Source: Bradyrhizobium jicamae
Lineage (GTDB): Bacteria; Pseudomonadota; Alphaproteobacteria; Rhizobiales; Xanthobacteraceae
Length of the DNA stretch: 59,694 nt
Direction: 5' to 3'
NCBI RefSeq assembly: GCF_001440395.1
Contig: NZ_LLXZ01000187.1
Span: forward strand, 1 to 59,694
Of the stretch, positions 6,850 through 13,607 are shown piece after piece (the stretch's first letter is position 1; every line of letters starts with the position of its first letter). The position numbers and the translations under genes were made by a program. Below the pieces are notes generated by a model. The model saw only the letters and a program-made list of their open reading frames with translations. It was not told where the DNA came from and did not search any database.

Positions 6850-7956
6850 TCACTTCCCCGTCTTCACCCTGGTCCAGAGACGGTTGATCACGCGTTGCGT
6901 CGCCGGATCACGGGCCTGGATGACGAACAGCTTTTTCTGCGTCGCCTCGTCCGGATAGATATTCCTGTCGTTCAGAATCTTGGGATCGACCAGCTTCTGG
7001 CTCGCCAGATTGCCGTTGGCGTAGGACAGGAAGTCGGAATTCTTCGCGGCGACGTCGGGGCGGTAGAGGTAGTTGATCAGCTCGTAGGCCTCAGTGACGT
7101 TCTTCGCGTCCGCAGGGATCGCGAGATTGTCGAAGAACATCTGCGCGCCCTCTTTCGGAATCGTGTAGCCGATCTCGACGCCGTTCTTGGCCTCCGCCGC
7201 GCGGCTGCGCGCCTGCATGACATCGCCCGACCAGCCCACCACGAAGCAGATTTCGCCGGAGGCCAGCGCGCCCAGATATTCGGAGGAATGAAACTTGCGG
7301 ACGTTGGGCCGGATCTTGCTGACGAGCTCGGCGGCCTTTTCGAGGTCCGCCTGCTTGGTCGAGTTCGGATCGATGCCGAGATAGCTCAAGGCTGCCGGCA
7401 GAATGTCGTCGGCGGAATCCAGCATGTGGATGCCGCAATCCCTGAACTTCGCGAGGTTCTCCGGCTTGAAGACGATGTCCCAACTATCAATCTTGGCGTC
7501 GGCCCCGAGGATTTTTTGCGCGGTCTTGACGTTGTAGCCGATGCCCGTGGTGCCCCACATGTAATTGGCGGCGTAGTTGTTGCCGGGATCGTAGGTGGCG
7601 AGCTGGCCGGTCACCACCGGCCAGGCGTTGGCGAGATTGGGCAGCTTCGCCTTGTCGAGCTTGAGGAAGACTTTTGCCGTAATCTGGCGCTGCAGGAAAT
7701 AGCCTGTGGGCACCACGACGTCGTAGCCCGACTTCCCCGCCAAGAGCCGCGTCTCCAGCGTCTCGTTGGCGTCAAAAGTGTCGTAGACCACCTTGATGCC
7801 GGTTTCCTTGGTAAAGGCTTCCAGCACCCCCGGGGCCATGTAGTTCGACCAGTTGTAGAAGTTCACCGTGCGCTCTTGCGCCGACACAGGAGAGAGCGTC
7901 AGCGCGAGCGCGATCGCGCCGAAAAGGCGCAGTGAAGCTCCAGTCGAATCGCGCAT
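6850..7956 (-). CDS. potF: Polyamine ABC transporter periplasmic binding protein (PotF-like)
   Basis: 368 aa periplasmic binding protein. The first ~26 residues are a Sec signal ending SPVSAQ. The mature start RTVNFYNWSNYMAPGVLEAFTKETG is the classic PotD/PotF opening, and MWGTTGIGYN and VVGWSGDVMQA follow as in polyamine binders. The expected ligand is putrescine or spermidine. It starts 3 bp after the aminotransferase stop and is the last gene of a rhodanese-aminotransferase-potF run. No PotG, PotH or PotI gene follows, so the membrane and ATPase parts must be elsewhere, or the protein senses or delivers a related amine. Confidence 0.88.
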   Translation of the reverse strand: MRDSTGASLRLFGAIALALTLSPVSAQERTVNFYNWSNYMAPGVLEAFTKETGIKVVYDTFDANETLETRLLAGKSGYDVVVPTGYFLQRQITAKVFLKLDKAKLPNLANAWPVVTGQLATYDPGNNYAANYMWGTTGIGYNVKTAQKILGADAKIDSWDIVFKPENLAKFRDCGIHMLDSADDILPAALSYLGIDPNSTKQADLEKAAELVSKIRPNVRKFHSSEYLGALASGEICFVVGWSGDVMQARSRAAEAKNGVEIGYTIPKEGAQMFFDNLAIPADAKNVTEAYELINYLYRPDVAAKNSDFLSYANGNLASQKLVDPKILNDRNIYPDEATQKKLFVIQARDPATQRVINRLWTRVKTGK

Positions 7957-7959
7957 GTC

Positions 7960-9132
7960 CTACCTCTTGCGCCGGCCGTGCACCGCGTCCGACAGCCGTT
8001 CCAGCGCGGTGTCGAGCGTTTCGTCCTTCTTGGAAAAACAGAACCGCACCACCGAGGTCACCGCGTCCTGCTCGTAGAACGCCGACACCGGGATCGCGGC
8101 GACCTTGTAGTCGGTCACGATCCGCTTGCAGAACTCGACGTCGGTCTCGTTCAAGCCCAGCGGCGACAGGTCGACGGTGAGGAAATATGTGCCCTGCGAT
8201 TTCAGCACGGGAAAGCCGATGCTCTCCAGCCCTTTCGTGAGGCGATCCCTGCTCCGCGCCAGATCCTTGCGCATGTCGTAGAAATACTCGTCAGGCTTGC
8301 CGAGGCCGTAGGCCACCGCGGCCTGCAGGTTCGGCGCGGTGGTGAAGGTCAGGAACTGGTGCACTTTTGCGGCCACCCGCAACAGCGGCGGCGCGGCGCA
8401 GACGAAGCCGACCTTCCATCCTGTCAACGAAAATATCTTGCCGGCGCTGCCGACCTTGATGGTGCGGTCGCGCATGCCCGGGATCGTGATCAGCGGTATA
8501 TGTTCGCGGCCGTCGAAGATCACGTGCTCCCAGACCTCGTCGCAGATCGCGATGGTGTCGAACTTCTGGCAGTACCGCGCCAAGAGTTCCAGATCCTCGC
8601 GGGGATAGACGACGGCGGCCGGGTTGAGCGGATTGTTGAACAGCACCGCCTTGGTCTTCTCGTTGAAGACGCTGGCCAGCATCTCTTCCGTCAGCCGCCA
8701 GCCCGGCGGCTCAAGCCGCAACAGGCGCGGAATACCGCCGGCCTGGCGGATGATGGGCAGATAGCTGTCATAGACCGGCTGGAACACCACGACTTCGTCG
8801 CCGGGCTCGACGACGGCGAGAATGGACGCCGTCAGTGCCTCAGTGCCGCCCGAGGTCACCATCACTTCCGTCATCGGATCGAGGGAAAGCTTGTGCCAGC
8901 GGCCGTAATGGGCGGCGATCGCCTGCCGCAGTTCCGGGATACCCATCATCGACGGGTACTGGTTGTAGCCGTTCACGGTGGCATCGGCGGCAGCGCGGCG
9001 GATGTCCTCCGGGCCGGGATCGTCAGGAAAGCCCTGGCCGAGATTGATGGCGTTGTTGTCGCGCGCGGCCTGCGACATCGCCTCGAAGACGGTGACGGGA
9101 AGGTCGGCAAAGACCTTGTTCATGGAAGTCAT
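7960..9132 (-). CDS. PLP-dependent class I/II aminotransferase
   Basis: 390 aa, fold-type I aminotransferase. The Schiff-base Lys is in GSAGKIFSLTGWKVGF (Lys232); VMVTSGGTEAL binds the PLP phosphate, NNPLNP follows, and AICDEVWEH carries the pyridine-binding Asp198. The opening (INLGQGFPDDPGPEDI) resembles the methionine / kynurenine aminotransferase branch (YbdL/CCBL type). The exact substrate cannot be told. Two starts are possible (9132 and 9123). It lies 8 bp after the rhodanese stop and 3 bp before potF, so one operon. Confidence 0.85.
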   Translation of the reverse strand: MTSMNKVFADLPVTVFEAMSQAARDNNAINLGQGFPDDPGPEDIRRAAADATVNGYNQYPSMMGIPELRQAIAAHYGRWHKLSLDPMTEVMVTSGGTEALTASILAVVEPGDEVVVFQPVYDSYLPIIRQAGGIPRLLRLEPPGWRLTEEMLASVFNEKTKAVLFNNPLNPAAVVYPREDLELLARYCQKFDTIAICDEVWEHVIFDGREHIPLITIPGMRDRTIKVGSAGKIFSLTGWKVGFVCAAPPLLRVAAKVHQFLTFTTAPNLQAAVAYGLGKPDEYFYDMRKDLARSRDRLTKGLESIGFPVLKSQGTYFLTVDLSPLGLNETDVEFCKRIVTDYKVAAIPVSAFYEQDAVTSVVRFCFSKKDETLDTALERLSDAVHGRRKR

Positions 9133-9140
9133 GATGGAGA

Positions 9141-9473
9141 TCAGCCGCCGGTCTTTGTCGGCAATCCCGCAGCCTTCCAGCCGATGATACCGCCGGCCAG
9201 ATGCTTGTCGTAAGGCAGCCCTGCCGCCTGCGCCGCCAGCGATGCAGTCACCGAGCGCTTGCCGGAGCGGCAGGCGAACACCACCTGCTTCCCCTTCGGG
9301 TCCGGAATCGCCGCCGGATCGAAGCTCTGGAGCGGAACGACCACGCCATCCGGATAGGCTTCCACCGCCACTTCATTGGGCTCGCGGACGTCGACCAGAA
9401 GATAGCGCCCTTCCGCGATCCCGCTGGACACGTCTTCCGGGGTTAAATCGTGCACCTGATGGTCCGCCAACAT
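9141..9473 (-). CDS. Rhodanese-like domain protein
   Basis: 110 aa, one rhodanese domain: LLVDVREPNEVAVEAYPDG at the front and the active loop FACRSGKRS with Cys68. The six-residue CRSGKR loop is that of single-domain sulfurtransferases such as GlpE. The ATG at 9471-9473 has AGGAGG only 2 nt away, so the following TTG could be the true start. It is the first gene of an operon with an aminotransferase and a polyamine-binding protein. Sulfur transfer is the family role; the substrate here is unknown. Confidence 0.85.
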   Translation of the reverse strand: MLADHQVHDLTPEDVSSGIAEGRYLLVDVREPNEVAVEAYPDGVVVPLQSFDPAAIPDPKGKQVVFACRSGKRSVTASLAAQAAGLPYDKHLAGGIIGWKAAGLPTKTGG

Positions 9474-9629
9474 ATCCTCCTGACAACCCGCTGCGAGGAC
9501 GCCAACAGGCCCCGCCAAGCGGGCGCCAAAGTCGCCCCTTGCGGGGCGAAAATCAAGCGCCGCGAGCGGGTTGAATGGCCGTCAAACCGTGCCGCCGCCC
9601 GACGCGGTTATTCTCCCCCACACCTGATT

Positions 9630-10078
9630 TCAGGTCAGAAGTTCTTTCATGATGGGCCAGGCGCCATTAGGCGTTTGCGGGCCGGCTGCCCGATAGCCGC
9701 GACGAAGGTAGAAATCGTGGGCGTTTGAGCTTGCCTCTGCGTACACCGAAGGGAACTCGCGATCGCGCAGCAGCCCTTCCAGCCAACCAAGCAATCCGGC
9801 CCCCACGCCTGCCCGGCAAATTCAGGCGCCGTATACAGGCCCTCCAGCCTGTCGGCCCGAATGGCCCCCCATCCGGCAACGATGCCGTCCAGCTCGGCCA
9901 CCCATATTTCCAACTCGTGCAGCTTTTGCTCCATACCTGATAGCGTGAGCTTCGACGCCCACGCCTGCGCTTCGGCAACGGAAATTTTGGGCGGCGCAAG
10001 CTCGAGGATCGACCGGCGTCGAATGTCGTGAAGATCACTTGCGTCCGTGCGCTTCGCCAGACGGTAAATGGCACCCAT
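9630..10078 (-). pseudogene. GNAT acetyltransferase, frameshifted
   Basis: Starting at 10078 (MGAIYRLAKRTDASDL) the frame follows a GNAT fold to EFAGQ, then shifts. A one-base change near 9801-9810 restores GAGLLGWLEGLLRDREFPS and YLRRGYRAAG down to a TGA at 9630. The paralogue at 12796-13197 has GGGATAGGTGCC where this copy has GCGTGGGGGCC, one base shorter, so the defect is a 1-nt deletion in the acetyl-CoA loop. Either a true pseudogene or a sequencing error. Intact homologues would acetylate a small-molecule amine. Confidence 0.75.
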
Positions 10079-10241
10079 CGTTACCTGCCTCGCGTCAAAC
10101 GGACCGGCCAAACCAGCGTGGCGCAAACCTCCGCGCCTGAAAGATCAGCAGACGTAGTTACTGCGTACACCGATGTCTGAGAATGACGCCATCTCAGACG
10201 TGACGAGTCGCTTCGACGGGGCACGCCGGCTCGCGAGCGGC

Positions 10242-11054
10242 TCAGTCCTTCGAGAGCAGGGCTGCTTCGATCCGCTGGATCAGGCGCTCCCGTTGGGCAG
10301 GCGCCGGTCGCCCGTGGAGGGCGAATACGCGGACGATCGGCAGGTAGGGCTCCACCGCCGCCGTTAGCGCCGGTTGGGACATGCCGGCCAGCCGCGCGTA
10401 CTCGGACTGCGCGGCCGCATTGACGGCGCGCGGACGCTGCGGATTATCGGCGATTTCCGCAGCGATCTCGGACAGCATGACGTGGCAGCGCGCAAGGTCG
10501 AGGCCGACGGGCGCCCGGACCGCGCCGCCCCAGTCGATGAGTCTCGGACCATCCGCCGTCATGATCACGTTGTCGGGGTGGAGGTCGCAGTGGCACAGCC
10601 CGTCCCCGGGCCGTAGCCGTTCGATCAGGGCGAGGATGCCCGTGGCAATGTGCTTCGGAACAACGCCATCGAAAAGTCGCAACGAGCCCTCCATCAAGTC
10701 GCGCAGAAAGAGGACGTCCGGCGGCGGGGGCGTCTTGTGAACGGATAGGTAAAGGGAGGCGAGGATCGCGCCCGCTTGCCCGAAGGTCAGGGCGCCGCTG
10801 CGCGACAGTTGCAGCAGGGTCGGTCCGTCGAGGCGCGGCAGCACGATGCCGAAGCGCCCCGCCAAAGTTACCTCGTCGAGGACCTCGGGCGCCGGGCCGC
10901 CGGCGGCGAAGACGGCGCGGGTCATCCGCGCCTCCCACCAGCTCACCCGCTTCGGAATGCCGGCCTTGAACAGCTTCACGACCTGACCGGGTGCCCAGGC
11001 ATGAACGTCCGCAAAGACGCCCTCGCCGATCTTCTCCCCCAGCGACCCCGGCAT
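10242..11054 (-). CDS. Aminoglycoside/choline-kinase-like phosphotransferase
   Basis: 270 aa from an ATG at 11054 that has GGAGGAAGGG upstream. A longer reading begins at 11141 but runs into the neighbouring gene. Protein-kinase-like APH fold: Gly-rich start KIGEGVFADVHAW, VVKLFK with the ATP Lys, catalytic HCDLHPDNV (Asp157, Asn162) and IDWGGA (metal Asp174). The substrate is unknown; many such proteins phosphorylate sugars, choline or antibiotics. It follows the Bug-family binding protein on the same strand by 83 bp. Resistance should not be assumed from the fold alone. Confidence 0.8.
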   Translation of the reverse strand: MPGSLGEKIGEGVFADVHAWAPGQVVKLFKAGIPKRVSWWEARMTRAVFAAGGPAPEVLDEVTLAGRFGIVLPRLDGPTLLQLSRSGALTFGQAGAILASLYLSVHKTPPPPDVLFLRDLMEGSLRLFDGVVPKHIATGILALIERLRPGDGLCHCDLHPDNVIMTADGPRLIDWGGAVRAPVGLDLARCHVMLSEIAAEIADNPQRPRAVNAAAQSEYARLAGMSQPALTAAVEPYLPIVRVFALHGRPAPAQRERLIQRIEAALLSKD

Positions 11055-11137
11055 CAACCCTTCCTCCCCACCGAGCAGCAAGCACTGGCGGCGGGCAAAG
11101 AAGAACCCGTAGTTCGGCAGTGCCCCCTTGCTGCTTA

Positions 11138-12106
11138 TCACCGTTTCATATCAGCCGCCAAAACCACCCTGCTCCACTTCTTGACCTCATCCGAGATCAG
11201 TTTGGCGAAATCGGCGGGCGATCCGCCGAGAGCCGTGCCGCCCAGATCGGCAAGCCGCGCTTGGAGTTTCGGATCGGCGATGCTGACGTTGACCTCCCTG
11301 TTCAGTTTTTCGACGATTTCTTCCGGCGTGCGCCTTGGACCGCCAAGGCCGTACCATGAACTTGCCTCGTAACCGGGCAAGGTTTCGTCCAAGGCTGGAA
11401 CATCCGGCAATATCGGCGAGCGCGCCACGGTCGTTACCGCCAGGGCGCGGAAACTGCCGGCCCTGACATATTCGATCGATGAGAGTAGCGGGCCAAAATA
11501 GACCTGCGCTTCGCCGGTGAGAAGCGCCGGAAATACCTGCGCGCCCCGATAAGGCACGTGAAAGAGATCGACGCCGGCCATCGCTTTGAACATTTCGCCG
11601 GCCAAGTGGGTCGTAGATCCGGTTCCGGCTGACGCCATATTGACCTTGCCGGGCCTGGCCTTCGCGTAGGCGATGAATTCCGCGACTGTCTTGACGGGAA
11701 CCGATGGGTGAACCTCCATAACCAAGGGCACACGAACGATACCTGCGATCGGCGCGATATCGCGGATGACGTCGAAGCCAAGGTTGAACATGGTCGCATT
11801 GATCGCATTTGCTGCGGTGACCAACAGCAGCGTGTAGCCATCCGGGGATGCCCGCACGACCGCCTCGGTGGCGATGTTGCCGGTAGCGCCGCTGCGGTTC
11901 TCGATGACAAATGACTGTCCAAGTCGCTCCGACAGCGATTGGCCGATCAATCGCGCGACAATGTCAGGCGCTCCACCGGCGCCAAAGCCTTCGAGCAGGT
12001 GCACCGGTCGCGTCGGGTAACTCTGTGCGCTGGCGAAACGGGATAGTGCAGGAACGGTGGCAGCGGCCGCTGCCAGATGCAGGAATTGACGGCGTGCAAC
12101 TTTCAT
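11138..12106 (-). CDS. Bug-family tripartite tricarboxylate transporter substrate-binding protein
   Basis: 322 aa periplasmic binding protein (TctC/Bug). The leader has a twin Arg (ARRQFLHLAAAAATVPALS) and ends FASAQ. The mature opening YPTRPVHLLEGFGAGGAPDIVARLIGQ and VIENRSGATGNIA are diagnostic, as is HLAGEMFKAMAG. These proteins bind carboxylates; most are orphans without TctA/TctB, as here. It is the first gene of a two-gene run with the phosphotransferase. Confidence 0.9.
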   Translation of the reverse strand: MKVARRQFLHLAAAAATVPALSRFASAQSYPTRPVHLLEGFGAGGAPDIVARLIGQSLSERLGQSFVIENRSGATGNIATEAVVRASPDGYTLLLVTAANAINATMFNLGFDVIRDIAPIAGIVRVPLVMEVHPSVPVKTVAEFIAYAKARPGKVNMASAGTGSTTHLAGEMFKAMAGVDLFHVPYRGAQVFPALLTGEAQVYFGPLLSSIEYVRAGSFRALAVTTVARSPILPDVPALDETLPGYEASSWYGLGGPRRTPEEIVEKLNREVNVSIADPKLQARLADLGGTALGGSPADFAKLISDEVKKWSRVVLAADMKR

Positions 12107-12352
12107 TGCGGCCTCCCCAAACTGCCGGCATGCGGAGTTTCTGCGGAGCCGCAGGGCCGCACACGCAGACGTCGGTTCAATTTCGATGCGCGCCTGCCGA
12201 CGGCATGATCGCTGCGGCTAAGACAAAAGGGACTTCGGCACGTCCCGCTCGGCAGCTCATCATCAGGCTACATCAGTTGCACGACCGGCGGAAGGCGCGT
12301 CGGCGGCTTTTGGCTTGTTTGGTAGCCGGTCGCGTGCCGGGACGACGCTTAG
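12107..12352. other. Intergenic stretch, no gene seen
   Basis: About 250 bp between the Bug-protein start and the adenylate cyclase remnant. A search by eye in all frames for the missing FTDIVGST-type first strand of the cyclase found nothing, so the head of that gene appears deleted rather than frameshifted. Confidence 0.4.
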
Positions 12353-12403
12353 GCGGTTTCGGCTTCCGCGTACGAGACGATCGGAGATCGTGCATGGCAC
12401 GAC

Positions 12404-12799
12404 GTGCCTGATCGGCACAATGCGCTGGTGCGGCGGGAGATTTCCCGACATCGAGGGCATGAGGTGAGGACAATGGGTGACGGCTTCCTGGCAACCTTTG
12501 ACGGCCCTGCCCGGTCAATCCGGTGCGCTCTGGCGATCAATGAAGGCGTTGAAGCTCTTGGGCTCCAAGTAAGGGCCGGCCTTCATACCGGCGAGGTCGA
12601 AATGACCGATGATGATCTGAGCGGCATCGCCGTCAACATTGCAGCGCGTGTCGCGACGATGGCAAAGCCCGGGCAGGTTCTGGTGTCGAATACAGTCCGT
12701 GATCTTGTCGCGGGATCAAGCATCAGGTTTCATGACGAAGGTAGTCATTCCCTGAAGGGGCTCACAGAGAACGTCAGATTGTTCGCGGCCGAACGTTAG
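12404..12799 (+). pseudogene. Class III adenylate/guanylate cyclase remnant, N-terminus lost
   Basis: 131 aa from a GTG; the frame is open back to 12353 and reads ETIGDRAWHDV just before. It matches the second half of a class III cyclase domain: DRHNALVRREI, VRTMGDGFLATFDGPARSIRCA, RAGLHTGEV, GIAVNIAARVA and SLKGL. The first strand with the metal-binding FTDIVGST segment is missing, so it cannot be catalytic alone. Its stop overlaps the end of the converging GNAT remnant by 4 bp. Best read as a decayed gene. Confidence 0.7.
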
Positions 12800-13197
12800 T
12801 GGCGCAAGCCGATGTTAACACGGCGACGGCTTCTTGATCCGTCTGTTGATTTCGCGCAATGCACCGATGGGAACTGCCGCTCGCGCATCGGTCCTTCAAG
12901 CATGGCAAGCAATCCGGCACCTATCCCCTGCCCGGCAAACTCCGGCGCGGTATCCGGGCCCTCCAGCCTGTCACCGGAAACGGCACCCCACCCTGCGACG
13001 ATGCCGTTCCGCCCGGCAACCCACACTTCCAGCTCGCGCAGCTTTCGCTCCATACCGGAGAGCGTGAGCTTCGACGCCCACGCCTGAGCCTCGGCGGCGG
13101 TCATCGTTGGAGGCGCGAGTTCAAGGATCGATCGTCGCCGAATGTCGCGGAGGCGTCTCGCGTCATTGAACACCGCCTGGCGGTAAACGATCTCCAT
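12796..13197 (-). pseudogene. GNAT acetyltransferase paralogue with lost C-terminus
   Basis: Start at 13197 (MEIVYRQAVFNDARRLRDI). It is a clear paralogue of the frameshifted copy at 9630-10078: both have DIRRRSILELAPP, EAQAWASKLTLSGME and GIVAGWGA. The acetyl-CoA loop GQGIGAGLLAMLEG is intact here. After FPSVH the sequence no longer follows the family: the YLRRGY strand is replaced by an unrelated, Arg-rich 20-residue tail ending at 12796 in the cyclase remnant. A recombination or deletion end near 12870 explains this. Probably non-functional. Confidence 0.65.
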
Positions 13198-13607
13198 GTC
13201 ATCTGACTCTGGTGTCGAGCCACCGGCAACGTCCGCTATCGGGAGATGCGGAACCGTAGTCAATGGGAAAGCAGTCGTCCTGTTTTGCTACAGGCGATCC
13301 GTGGCTGCGGTCTCGGCGACTGTCAACATTGGCCGAACGCTAAGGCCGATTCGTTTCGATGTACGGGGAGACCGGAGCTATTCGATTAAACGGCCCCAAC
13401 CGGGGGGCCGCCAACCCGAACGAGACGGGTTTTCTTCCAGCAGTCGGGGGGGCACCTTTCGGCTGGAAGCATCGACATCAACACCGAGCGGTGCCGGTTG
13501 TTCCCTCACACCTTCACAATCCATGGAAATTAGGGATTAGTGGCATCTTCGTTCTCGCCACTCACCATTTTTTCCCGCTACGGTTGGATCTCAGAGGGGG
13601 CATCCTG
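13198..13607. other. Upstream region of the NRPS-like gene
   Basis: 410 bp. An open frame leads into the next gene from 13359, but it has no Shine-Dalgarno and no family likeness. The region is expected to hold the promoter of the NRPS-like gene; no convincing promoter or operator was seen. Confidence 0.4.

Noticed and set aside
10242..11054. Antibiotic-resistance phosphotransferase
   Set aside because: Only the general kinase fold is seen; nothing points to an antibiotic substrate.
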